48,395 nt of DNA, taken from DASPJL01 sp035628645. GTDB lineage: Bacteria; Bacteroidota; Bacteroidia; Cytophagales; Cyclobacteriaceae. Below, piece by piece: positions 37,335-46,212 of the stretch. Made by a program: the position numbers and the translations under genes. Each line of letters opens with the position of its first letter. The stretch's first letter is position 1. The notes under the pieces are model-generated. The model was not told the DNA's origin. It did no database searches and was given only the letters and a program-made list of their open reading frames with translations. The DNA lies in NCBI GenBank assembly GCA_035628645.1, contig DASPJL010000099.1, positions 1 to 48,395 of the forward strand, given 5' to 3'.

Positions 37335-37480
37335 GGATGCGGAAAATAGATACTTTTACTTAACATATTAGTCTTTTAGGCCAGTCAATCATTCGACTTA
37401 CGTAAGCGTTGACCTAAAGGTTATTCTAATTAAAAAATTTTATGTTATAAAAGACAAATACTCAGGAATTGTGTATAAAA

Positions 37481-37515
37481 AAAAAGGCCATTATCCTATA
37501 AATAATGACCTTTTT
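37481..37515 (-). terminator. Terminator of the GH5-CBM6 gene
   Basis: aaaaaggccattat (37481-37494) and ataatgacctttttt-type arm (37502-37515) pair at 13 of 14 with a 7-base loop, giving a T tract on the minus strand. It lies 16 bp past the stop. Confidence 0.75.
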
Positions 37516-37531
37516 ACCTTAAGCCTTAATT

Positions 37532-40500
37532 CTATTCTATAATTAATTTATGTACAATCCTTTGATCCTTAATCTCCAAAACCATCAAATAAAGTCCCCT
37601 TGAAAGCTTTTCATTTATTTCAACTACTTTGGAGTCAATGCCTGGTTTAATAATCAACAAATTTCGACTGCTGATGTCTCTCAACAATATTCTTGAAGGA
37701 CGATGCGTCAGATTAGTTAAGTCAATTTTAAACTGTCCATTGTTAGGATTCGGATACACCTTAATTGCTCCAAACAAGCTGTTATCAATGGAAGTTGGAG
37801 GAGTCGACGGAATATCGGAAAAGAATTTAAATTCAACCCAATTTAAATTAAAATCAGATGCCTGGGCCAAAAGTCTAAGTTTGTGTTCTCCTGCGGTCAG
37901 TGTTGCCTTTCCTGAAACGCTCTTCCATTCTTGCCATCCTCCCGTTGCTGAAAAAGTAACACTATCCAGCGCCACCGTAGCGCCATCTATCAGCAGAAGC
38001 TTGATTTTTCCGGTGGCTGACTCTGCAGCTATTCTATAATCCACCGAATACACACCGTCCTTTTCAACAGTAACATTGTATTCAAGATAATCACCTGTGT
38101 TTGTATAACCTACATTAGAGCCACCTCCTGTATCTGTAGTCGTCTCGAGTTGGAAGCCGCTGTTTTTATCAAAATCTTCAGCCTCTATTCTTCCTGGGAT
38201 TGCCAGCTTTTTTTTTATGACAAAATTATTCTTGATCAATTTATTGTAAAAAGCTTCCAAAGCATCATCTTGTTCAGATTTAACCGTTCCGGTGCCATCA
38301 TAAGAAACTTTTATTAATGAAGTGTCGGCCAGGGCATCAGAAACGGTCATTGCCAAAGTATTGGCACTTTCCAGTGATATTGTTCCGGCAGTTTTTGGTT
38401 GGCCGTCTATTATAAGGGTAAACCCGGTATTTGCCAGCGAAGCAGAAGAAATTGGCTGATTAAAGGTCATCAGGATCTTCTTTCCATCTTCTGTAGTTTC
38501 TCCGCTTATAAATCTTAGTGGTGCGCTTTCAGGAACTGACACCAAAGCAAAATTCAGCCAGTTAATATTAAATCCACCCTGGATTATTTTAACTTGAATT
38601 TGTTTCGCTCCTTCCGTAAGCGCTATGCCTTCCGTAGTATATGTTTTCCAGGTCTGCCAGCCTCCGGTTGAGGGCAGGTCTTTTGTATCCAGTAAAGTAG
38701 GGGTACCATTATCTATTACATAAAGCTCGACTTTTCCTGTCGCTGATTGTCCTGATGTTCTGTATTCCACATTGTAAGTCCCTGTTTCAGTAATGGTGGC
38801 ATTAAAAGTAAAAGAGTCTCCCGGATCTGTATAGCCAACATTCTGCCCGCCGCCTTCATCTGTTGTATTCTCCGTTTGGAGACCAACATTTACATCCATG
38901 TTCTCGGCTTCAAGTTTTCCAGGTATTAGTTTTAAGGTAGATGGGTCAGCTACGTTTACCTCAACTTTTGTATCTGATATAGCATCTAAAACGGTTCCTG
39001 AAGCGGTTGTTACTTCTGTACCACTGTAACTTACAAAAGCAAAGTCTCCATAGGTCAATGGGTTTTCAAGCTCAACCAGTATTACCTGCTCAGCGCCGGC
39101 TTTCAACATAACAGTGGTGATAGCAGCTTCCGTCTCATTTACCTTTACCTTAAAACCATGAGTAGCAGGAATTGGTTGGAATGTCTCATTGAAGGTAAGC
39201 GATATTTTCTTGCCGTTTTCTTCAGATTTTACTGCAAGCAATTTGGGTTGCTTACCTGGTGTAGCTGCTCTCGGACCATCAAACTCAAGATAATTTAAGT
39301 TAAAGCCTCCATTTACCATATATATAACCAACTTATTTAAGCCTGCCTTCAAATACACGTCCTTAATTTCCGTGGATTGCCAAACATTTGTAGCCCCGGT
39401 GTTGGGCAAAGAAACAACCTCCGTAATCGGAATACCATTAGAGGAAATCTGTATTTTACCATTGGCATTGTTTGCGGCTGTTCTGATCTTTAAATCATAA
39501 ACGCCTTCAGCGTCCACGTTCACTGTATACTGCAGCCATTCATCTGTTTCTATCCAACCTACAGAATAACCGTTGGAAGGTGAATCGCTGGTTGCTTCTA
39601 TATCCACTCCGTCATTTCTGTAGGACCAACCCTGATTCCAAGCCTGATAAGGAGGAGCGGGAATGTGATAATCGGCAGTGTCTTTATCAGAATAAGCTTT
39701 TCCATATCTTCCCATATCAAAATCTACTGCAAACACAATGGTATCTGCACCGACAGAATATTCTTTAAAAGGAATTGTTTCCACAGAACCCACTTGTCTG
39801 AACATTGCATCAATTACATCCTTATGGTAAATATTATTCTCAAACTTTATATCTTCCGCTAACTGCATCAAAGCGTTATAAGACTCTGTTTCGGATGGTT
39901 TTGGAACACCTGTTGGATTACCCCAATAGGTAAGGAGCTTCTTAAAACCAGCATTAACTTTAACTTCCAGCGGGGTATTCAATCCTAATTTTTTAACCGG
40001 CCACCATGCCCAGCCAATGTTGTTTTCTTCTACCAATTTAATGGCGTTTGTAAACCATGTATTGGAGTTTTCTCCTGATTCTCCTAACCAAAGCGGCACG
40101 TCGTATTGATCTCTCAAGTTAAGCATCCCCTGGATAGACCCTTTGTCATTATAGTTCCAATATTTGTGAAAACTCATAACTACGTTATCGTCGTCAAAAG
40201 GCCAAAGACCATTGTGGTTGTTTCCCCAGCAGTTTCCTTCAATAAAAATAATGTGTTTCGTATCTACTGCCCTTATAGTATCTTTTATCCTGACCAGTAA
40301 ATCTTTTAATGGTTTATTTAAGGTTTCAGCGCAACCGTTTTTATCGCCTGCTAAGTTCGTAAAACCCCAGTTTGGCTCATTAATCACATCATAACCTCCA
40401 ACATATGGCTCATCTTTATATCGCTCCGCAAGTTTCCTCCAAAGCGCTACTGTTTTTTGCTGATTATCCGCACTTTCCCAAAGTGAAGGTTTAGATTCAT

Positions 40501-41053
40501 CATAATCAGAAATTGCAGCATCCTTACCTTGTCCTCCGGGAGCAGCATGCAAGTCCAGAATTAAATAAATCTGATTTGCCTGACACCACTTCAATAAACT
40601 ATCTACCATTGCAAAACCCTGTCCTTCAGCGGTTAGCCAAGTATTCTCACCCTTAACAGGCTCGTCTTCAATTGGCAGAGTAAAAAGATTATAATGCATT
40701 GGCAGTCTTATTGAGTTAAAACCCCAGGATGCCATAGAATCTATATCGATTTTCCTGATATGATTTGCCAGCCACGCTTTATAAAATTCATCTGTTTTGG
40801 CCTCTCCGATCACTTCAGCAATTTTGGCCCGGATCTGATGTTGAGGATTGGCAAAAGAATTCATTTGCAACATATATCCTTCCTGTAACATCCAGCCTCC
40901 CAGGCCCATTCCTCTCAAAATGATCGGTTCTCCGTTTTCATTAACAATGTTCTTTCCCTCGGTCTTCAGATAGGTTTGAGATTGAACAGAAAAAGAAAGA
41001 GAAATTAAAAAAACAAGAATTAGAAATGAACTAGTCCGTAGAATTGACTTCAT
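37532..41053 (-). CDS. GH5 glycoside hydrolase with three CBM6 modules and T9SS sorting domain
   Basis: A 1173-residue secreted multidomain glycanase. After a signal peptide (to about 26, ending SVQSQ) comes a GH5 domain (about 28-410) with acid/base Glu226 in YDVINEPNW and nucleophile Glu325 in LWLGESGEN. Then CBM6 (about 430-595; GYSVGWIETDEWLQYTV), an Ig/SwmB-like module (about 600-700), a second CBM6 (about 705-835; LEAENMDVNVG), a second Ig-like module (about 840-945) and a third CBM6 (about 950-1085; IEAEDFDKNSG). A type A T9SS domain (IKVYPNPNNGQF) closes it. CBM6 modules usually bind beta-1,3/1,4-glucans or xylan. The catalytic domain is a clear paralogue of the 33112 gene (LRGxxLGxW, LQEGYML, DLHAAPGGQG). 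Confidence 0.94.
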   Translation of the reverse strand: MKSILRTSSFLILVFLISLSFSVQSQTYLKTEGKNIVNENGEPIILRGMGLGGWMLQEGYMLQMNSFANPQHQIRAKIAEVIGEAKTDEFYKAWLANHIRKIDIDSMASWGFNSIRLPMHYNLFTLPIEDEPVKGENTWLTAEGQGFAMVDSLLKWCQANQIYLILDLHAAPGGQGKDAAISDYDESKPSLWESADNQQKTVALWRKLAERYKDEPYVGGYDVINEPNWGFTNLAGDKNGCAETLNKPLKDLLVRIKDTIRAVDTKHIIFIEGNCWGNNHNGLWPFDDDNVVMSFHKYWNYNDKGSIQGMLNLRDQYDVPLWLGESGENSNTWFTNAIKLVEENNIGWAWWPVKKLGLNTPLEVKVNAGFKKLLTYWGNPTGVPKPSETESYNALMQLAEDIKFENNIYHKDVIDAMFRQVGSVETIPFKEYSVGADTIVFAVDFDMGRYGKAYSDKDTADYHIPAPPYQAWNQGWSYRNDGVDIEATSDSPSNGYSVGWIETDEWLQYTVNVDAEGVYDLKIRTAANNANGKIQISSNGIPITEVVSLPNTGATNVWQSTEIKDVYLKAGLNKLVIYMVNGGFNLNYLEFDGPRAATPGKQPKLLAVKSEENGKKISLTFNETFQPIPATHGFKVKVNETEAAITTVMLKAGAEQVILVELENPLTYGDFAFVSYSGTEVTTASGTVLDAISDTKVEVNVADPSTLKLIPGKLEAENMDVNVGLQTENTTDEGGGQNVGYTDPGDSFTFNATITETGTYNVEYRTSGQSATGKVELYVIDNGTPTLLDTKDLPSTGGWQTWKTYTTEGIALTEGAKQIQVKIIQGGFNINWLNFALVSVPESAPLRFISGETTEDGKKILMTFNQPISSASLANTGFTLIIDGQPKTAGTISLESANTLAMTVSDALADTSLIKVSYDGTGTVKSEQDDALEAFYNKLIKNNFVIKKKLAIPGRIEAEDFDKNSGFQLETTTDTGGGSNVGYTNTGDYLEYNVTVEKDGVYSVDYRIAAESATGKIKLLLIDGATVALDSVTFSATGGWQEWKSVSGKATLTAGEHKLRLLAQASDFNLNWVEFKFFSDIPSTPPTSIDNSLFGAIKVYPNPNNGQFKIDLTNLTHRPSRILLRDISSRNLLIIKPGIDSKVVEINEKLSRGLYLMVLEIKDQRIVHKLIIE

Positions 41054-41158
41054 ATATACCGTGAATTAAAAATTTTTATAAGGGAATTACGATTAATAAA
41101 ACAAGAATAGGTAGAGAAAACCTGATTTTGAAATTTAGGAAACCAATACTGGACAAAC

Positions 41159-41179
41159 CATTACCAAACGGCGGTAATG
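41159..41179. promoter_or_regulatory. Inverted repeat upstream of the GH5-CBM6 gene, possible operator
   Basis: cattacc (41159-41165) and ggtaatg (41173-41179), perfect 7-bp arms with a 7-base spacer, extended outward by aaac/gttt with a one-base bulge. It lies about 106 bp before the GH5-CBM6 start codon and could be a regulator site. The region 41054-41337 otherwise shows no gene. Confidence 0.35.
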
Positions 41180-41337
41180 TTTCATTCCAATATAACGCAA
41201 TAAAAACATCAACTGCTCAATTCTGGCAATGATTTAAAAAAAATGTCGGTACTTATATCCCGTAAAAAAAACAAGATCTTTAATCAGGATACTTTGAACC
41301 TGAATACCACTGTTGCTTACCTTTTGAGAAAATGCTC

Positions 41338-44061
41338 TTATTTTATTTCAAATTGATAAGTGCCCGATGCGATCTGGAGCAGTATTTCGCCGGCGACATT
41401 AGAAAAGCTTATATGTTCCGATGATTTATTTAATAATTTTCCTCCTTCATAGATCTTATCACCCTTTCCTGGCTTCAATCGAAGAGAAGCAGTAGTATTC
41501 GGCGGAACTATAACCTTATAATAAACTCTATTCCGCGACCTTTTCCAGGAAGACACAACTGTACCATAAGGATTGGCAAACGAAGCTTCAAAATGGTTAA
41601 GCCCAGAGACGAAATGAGGTTCCAGCAAGATATTTTTAAAACCTGGCTTTGCCAGATCCGGTTTTATTCCGCCTAGTCCTTTGTAAAGCCAGGCCCCTAT
41701 TTCCCCAAACATGATATGATTCATGGATATGTCATTTTTGGCATCAATATTCCAATTCTCATAAAGGGTGGTTGCGCCATTGACAATCCACCAACCCCAG
41801 GAAGGATATGTTTCCTGAGATGCCATTTTATAAGCGAGGTCTGCATATCCGTTTTCACTTAGTGCATTTAAAATTGCCTTTGCGCCCAATATGCCAACAT
41901 CCAGGTGATGGTTGTCGGCTTCTACCCTTTTTGCAAGATTAGCGGCAACTTTGTTTATTAATTCTTTAGGAACAAGTCCCCAATAAAGGGCAACGCTTAA
42001 CTCTGTTTGCAAGCCACTTCCGTACATTCCGGTTTCTCTGTTTAAATATTTAGCATTGATGGCATTTTTGATTTTTTCAGCCAATCCGGAATACGTTTTA
42101 TGGTCTGCTTCATTTCCTAACAATTTAGCCGCATTTGCCAAAATCGTAGCATCCACAAAATAATAAGAGGAAGATGTAAACTCTACCGGTGACTTGGATT
42201 TTACAGGAACCCAATCTCCCAGACCCCATGAAGTGAGTCCGGAAGGACTTAACTGATCAATATGATCCACGTACCGCTTTATATTTTCATAGTTATCTGA
42301 CAGGATTTTGGTATCTCCATAAAACAAATAGATGTTCCATGGAATAATGGCTATGGTGCTAGTCCAATCCGGACCGTTGGCCCATTGGTATCCCCATCCG
42401 CTTGTTGGGATAATAGCAGGGAGTACGCCATTGGGTTGCTGCTCATCGCGATGGTCTGCCATCCATTTTTCGTATATGGTAATTCCATCAAAGCTATATA
42501 AACCTGTTTCTATGGCAATATGCGCATCTCCTGTCCAGCCATTTTTTTCCCTTTGCGGACAATCGGTTGGGTAGCCAAACAAGTTCGACAAATAGGCATT
42601 GTTGGTAGCATACCATATTTTATCTATTGTAGTATTGGAAGACCGGATCTTTCCTACAGGAGGAACATCGCTGTGCATAAAATATCCGGTTAGACTCTGT
42701 TTGGATAGATCAACAGGTTTATTGCTCGTTACTTCCACATATTGAAAACCCTTATAATTGAATCGGGGCATAAATGATTCTTCCCCATTTCCTGCCAAAA
42801 CAAAAATATCTGTTTGAAAGGGATCGCTGTCATCTGTCGGGCGAAAGTGTGGATTGATATTGGAAATATCCACATGTCCGTTTTCATAAAGTCTTTCACC
42901 ATGTTTCAACCTTAAGGTAGTTCCTGCTGCTCCTTTTACCTTTATCTGGCTTACTCCGGAAATATTGCGCCCTAAGTCAAATACATAAGTGGTGTCATTG
43001 AGTTTTTTAATGCTTTTAGCTGGAATTTCCTCAACATTTCTTATTGGATGCAACGTTTGGGCGACAATGTTTTGTGATGGAGCAGATCGAAATTCGGCCT
43101 CCTTCCATTTTGAATCATCAAAAGAAGTTGTGCTCCACCCTGGTTGTTCCATTCTTGCATCATAATGTTCTGCAGTATAGATACTGTTGAAAATAACAGG
43201 ACTGGGAGAAGTCTTCCAATCATTCCCGCTGGTTATGGTTTCAACTGTTCCGTCTTCATAAGTAACACGAAGGTCGAGACAAAAAGCCGGACGAGCACGC
43301 CAGGGAGCCTGATGAAAAAACCATACTGCCGTGGACTGGTGATTGTACCAGCCATTTCCCAACAAAACACCGATGGCATTTTTACCATTTTGAAATTGAG
43401 AAGTCACATCGTAAGTGACGTACAAAGTGCGTCTGTCGAAACGGGTATACATTGGATCCAATCGATGATTCCCTATCTTTTCCCCGTTAATGTATAATTC
43501 ATATAATCCTGCTACAGCAATGTATGCCCTGGCAGATTTTATTTTCTTTTTGGAATTAAATACTTTTCTAAAATATGGCGCCGGTTTTAAGGTGACATCC
43601 CTCCCATCGCTTATCCATGATCCACGCCAGTTTTTAACTTCCATCATTCCTGTTTCGAAGCTAGCTGCTGAGGTGGAAGATATTTTCATTCCTTCATTAT
43701 CCCATATCATTACGTTCCAGAAATACTTTGTGAAAGGCTGCAGTTGCTTTCCATTATATTCAACCCGGTTTATTGCTTCATCTACCTTTTCAGACTCCCA
43801 CATCGTCCCTGTTCCATTACTTACTTCCAAAGAATCTTCGCCAACAAAAACCTGATAAGCGGTTTGTTTTGCACCTCGCCTCTCATCCTCCATTTTCCAC
43901 GATAAGCGAGGATGATTGGCATCAATTCCTATTGGATTAATAAGGTATTCACATCTCAAAAAGTCGACTGATGGTTCGGCTCCGAAAGACGCGGATTGTA
44001 TCAATAAAAATTGCAGCAAAATTAAAATGACCGTTGACAGTGCTTTAATTCTATTCACCAT
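41338..44061 (-). CDS. GH78 alpha-L-rhamnosidase
   Basis: A 907-residue periplasmic or secreted enzyme that removes terminal alpha-L-rhamnose from pectin, glycosides or ulvan-type chains. The signal peptide ends near residue 27 (QSASFG-AEP). Domains: an N-terminal Ig-like module (FLRCEYLINPIGIDANHPRLSW), the Bac_rhamnosid_N lectin-like region (about 145-320), and the (alpha/alpha)6 barrel holding the catalytic glutamate in DCPQREKNGWTGDAH near 500 and the second acidic residues further on (FGEIGAWLYKG near 785). A C-terminal beta-sandwich follows. No T9SS domain is present, unlike the neighbouring enzymes, which suggests periplasmic action on oligosaccharides released outside. Confidence 0.93.
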   Translation of the reverse strand: MVNRIKALSTVILILLQFLLIQSASFGAEPSVDFLRCEYLINPIGIDANHPRLSWKMEDERRGAKQTAYQVFVGEDSLEVSNGTGTMWESEKVDEAINRVEYNGKQLQPFTKYFWNVMIWDNEGMKISSTSAASFETGMMEVKNWRGSWISDGRDVTLKPAPYFRKVFNSKKKIKSARAYIAVAGLYELYINGEKIGNHRLDPMYTRFDRRTLYVTYDVTSQFQNGKNAIGVLLGNGWYNHQSTAVWFFHQAPWRARPAFCLDLRVTYEDGTVETITSGNDWKTSPSPVIFNSIYTAEHYDARMEQPGWSTTSFDDSKWKEAEFRSAPSQNIVAQTLHPIRNVEEIPAKSIKKLNDTTYVFDLGRNISGVSQIKVKGAAGTTLRLKHGERLYENGHVDISNINPHFRPTDDSDPFQTDIFVLAGNGEESFMPRFNYKGFQYVEVTSNKPVDLSKQSLTGYFMHSDVPPVGKIRSSNTTIDKIWYATNNAYLSNLFGYPTDCPQREKNGWTGDAHIAIETGLYSFDGITIYEKWMADHRDEQQPNGVLPAIIPTSGWGYQWANGPDWTSTIAIIPWNIYLFYGDTKILSDNYENIKRYVDHIDQLSPSGLTSWGLGDWVPVKSKSPVEFTSSSYYFVDATILANAAKLLGNEADHKTYSGLAEKIKNAINAKYLNRETGMYGSGLQTELSVALYWGLVPKELINKVAANLAKRVEADNHHLDVGILGAKAILNALSENGYADLAYKMASQETYPSWGWWIVNGATTLYENWNIDAKNDISMNHIMFGEIGAWLYKGLGGIKPDLAKPGFKNILLEPHFVSGLNHFEASFANPYGTVVSSWKRSRNRVYYKVIVPPNTTASLRLKPGKGDKIYEGGKLLNKSSEHISFSNVAGEILLQIASGTYQFEIK

Positions 44062-44097
44062 TTTAGGAAGAATTTATAGGTTGGGATAAATGATTGA

Positions 44098-44127
44098 CAA
44101 AATCAAAACTATTAAATAAGGAATCAA
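44098..44127 (-). promoter_or_regulatory. Possible promoter of the rhamnosidase gene
   Basis: On the minus strand TTG (44127-44125), a 19-bp spacer, then TGATTTTG (44105-44098), one mismatch from TAnnTTTG. It leaves a leader of about 30 bases before the ATG at 44061. Confidence 0.4.
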
Positions 44128-44318
44128 GATCCATGTGATCACTAATTTTTAAAAGTACTTCCATGTCAAATTACTATAATTAAAGTATAATTAAATAAAT
44201 GACAATCAATATATTACCATAATAATTATTTAAATACGTCATCAACATTCGTTAAAACTTTCCTTTTACAGCATCAGCTCACCTTCTAAATTCATTCCCA
44301 GACTTATTTTTTACGCTG

Positions 44319-44918
44319 ATGATATCAAAGGCACTCAACTTAATAGTCGCTCAATTGAACGCATATATTCCACCAACACTACCTGAAGATCCAGCAGAAG
44401 TGGTACTCGGAAATATAGCCCTCAATGAGGCTTCGGATCAGGTTGAAATCCAGGAGAAAATTGTAGCAAGTCTTGTCAACATTGAGGAAGAAAGCGCCCT
44501 TAAAAACATCACAAACTTTCAAAAACATTCTACTGGTGTAAAGTATATCCATCAACCGGTATTTTTGAATCTATATATTTTGTTTGCAGCGCATTATCCT
44601 AAATCTTATGAGAAAGCGCTGATGAGATTATCTGCTGTGATAAGGTTTTTTCAACATAAAAAGACTTTTGATTTTAGCAGTTCACCCTCCTTACCTCCCC
44701 TGACCGACCCTGATGATTCTGAATTATCGATTTCCATGGACCTGTTCACTATGACTTTCGAACAGATTAACCATTTATGGGGGACCTTGGGAGGAAAACA
44801 AATGCCTTTTGTCATGTATAAAGGACGTTTGGTAAAACTTCAAGACAGAAAAGTAATGAAAGAAGCGCCATTGATTGAAGAGATTCAGAATAATGTTCAC
44901 AGTGTTATGCCCAATTGA
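44319..44918 (+). CDS. DUF4255 (Pvc16 N-terminal-like) protein of an extracellular contractile injection system
   Basis: A 199-residue protein without a signal peptide. The start (MISKALNLIVAQLNAYI) and the central VFLNLYILFAAHYPKSYEKALMRLSAVIRFFQHKK segment follow the DUF4255/Pvc16_N pattern. In Photorhabdus PVC and Serratia Afp, the matching protein caps the distal end of the tail tube and sheath. In the middle, VVLGNIALNEASDQVEIQEKIVASLVNIEEE is the usual beta-strand stretch. It opens a plus-strand operon: the next start codon lies 2 bp after its stop and a sheath gene follows. The first position in the operon differs from PVC and Afp, where the cap gene is near the end. Confidence 0.85.
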   Translation: MISKALNLIVAQLNAYIPPTLPEDPAEVVLGNIALNEASDQVEIQEKIVASLVNIEEESALKNITNFQKHSTGVKYIHQPVFLNLYILFAAHYPKSYEKALMRLSAVIRFFQHKKTFDFSSSPSLPPLTDPDDSELSISMDLFTMTFEQINHLWGTLGGKQMPFVMYKGRLVKLQDRKVMKEAPLIEEIQNNVHSVMPN

Positions 44919-44920
44919 GT

Positions 44921-46186
44921 ATGTCAACGATTCATTATAAAAGACTTTGTGAAGTGAGGATTTTACATGAGTATTACCTGTCGAAAAATGACTTGTCTGA
45001 ATATTTTGGATTAACAGATCTGCAAAGGGCACAGCTTCTTGACAAAAAACTTTTTTACAATCAGTATGATATATGGAATGATCTGCTGATCGAGCCTTCG
45101 AAGGAAACGGCAAAGGCTTTTTCAGATCATCATATTAAATTCGTACCTCAGAAATCCGGATTTCTGTTGGGAATAGAAGTTAAACTTTCCGGCTCTTCTT
45201 ATGTTCCCTTAATTTCCCTTGACGAAAATAAAAATTTCCATTTCATTATAAGGCTCAGGAATGCCTATTTTAAAAATTTTTCAAATTTAAGATTACAGTC
45301 CAATATCCCTTCCATCTATTATTTCTCTAACGCGAATCCTGATAGCAATAAGGTTTTCTCATCCTTATCCACCCCGGTTGAAAATTTCAAGAACGGCTTA
45401 ACTTATGAGGCGGGGGAAATCTCAAAAATAGGCGTTGATATAAAGGAGGCCATTATAAAAACTAACACCTCCGATGCCGCCAACTGGAGAAAAATAATCT
45501 CTACTGGATTTGCCCATGAAGGAGACAGAATAGCCCTTCCTTTCAATTTTTATTATGAATTCGATAAAGCTACGAATGTAAAACAGGCTGATTTTACTTT
45601 AAAGGATCCTGGAGATGTCACCATAAAAAGCATTAGCGTTTCCAAACCAACCAAACTTGAAAAAGTACTCCTTGATTTCAGTAAAGTCGATGAAACAATC
45701 ATTAAAAGGGGAACTTATAAACTTGAAGTCAGCGGAGAAAACGGATATCAGGACACAAGAAAAGTATATTTGGACGACTTTTGCAGCCCCCATGATTTTG
45801 GAATAATCGAAATACAAAATAAGATAAACAATTCAGATTTCAGTATTTATAACCTGGATGGAAGTTTAAAAAATTCTATTCCTGTATTTGAAATCAGAAT
45901 TAAAAGCAGGAAAACTTATTGGCGGTACAAATCAGCCAATGAAAAAAGTCTTGCAGTAACCCCTAAAACTAATCCTTATTTAACTGCTATGGGTGGGCAG
46001 CTCCGATCAAAAACACCTTTGCCAATGATTGCCTTACCAATCGAATTCAGAGATCCGGACCCTATGATTCCCAGGGTTTTTCTGCCCAATCCCACTGGTA
46101 ATTCAATAAAACCGGAAAATGACGGCAGGATCTACAGTGACATTTATATATCTAAGATTAAAGATCTTATAACAGAAACAATTTAA
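44921..46186 (+). CDS. Uncharacterised protein of the eCIS operon (candidate cap adaptor)
   Basis: A 421-residue protein I do not recognise. ATG 44921 is preferred; a TTG two codons earlier overlaps the upstream stop. No signal peptide or membrane helix. The N-terminal ~80 residues are helical (LCEVRILHEYYLSKNDLSEYF; LTDLQRAQLLDKK). The centre (about 220-300) looks like a beta-sandwich (FYYEFDKATN, GTYKLEVSGENGYQDTRKVYLDD). The C-terminus has RTYW-type RKTYWRYKSANEKS and a proline-rich PLPMIALPIEF. It is tightly coupled to the DUF4255 gene (2-bp gap) and 26 bp before the sheath gene, so it is surely part of the particle or its assembly. A cap-adaptor role like that reported in the Algoriphagus eCIS is an inference from position only. 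Confidence 0.8.
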   Translation: MSTIHYKRLCEVRILHEYYLSKNDLSEYFGLTDLQRAQLLDKKLFYNQYDIWNDLLIEPSKETAKAFSDHHIKFVPQKSGFLLGIEVKLSGSSYVPLISLDENKNFHFIIRLRNAYFKNFSNLRLQSNIPSIYYFSNANPDSNKVFSSLSTPVENFKNGLTYEAGEISKIGVDIKEAIIKTNTSDAANWRKIISTGFAHEGDRIALPFNFYYEFDKATNVKQADFTLKDPGDVTIKSISVSKPTKLEKVLLDFSKVDETIIKRGTYKLEVSGENGYQDTRKVYLDDFCSPHDFGIIEIQNKINNSDFSIYNLDGSLKNSIPVFEIRIKSRKTYWRYKSANEKSLAVTPKTNPYLTAMGGQLRSKTPLPMIALPIEFRDPDPMIPRVFLPNPTGNSIKPENDGRIYSDIYISKIKDLITETI

Positions 46187-46212
46187 TAATTGAGACTTTA
46201 AAGACAAAAAAC

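Noticed and set aside
42585..42600. Sequence gttcgacaaat resembling a tRNA T-loop
   Set aside because: It lies within the rhamnosidase coding region and no cloverleaf can be drawn around it.
44062..44318. Promoter for the eCIS operon
   Set aside because: The 257-bp AT-rich gap has no TAnnTTTG box on the plus strand with a suitable TTG; nothing could be supported.
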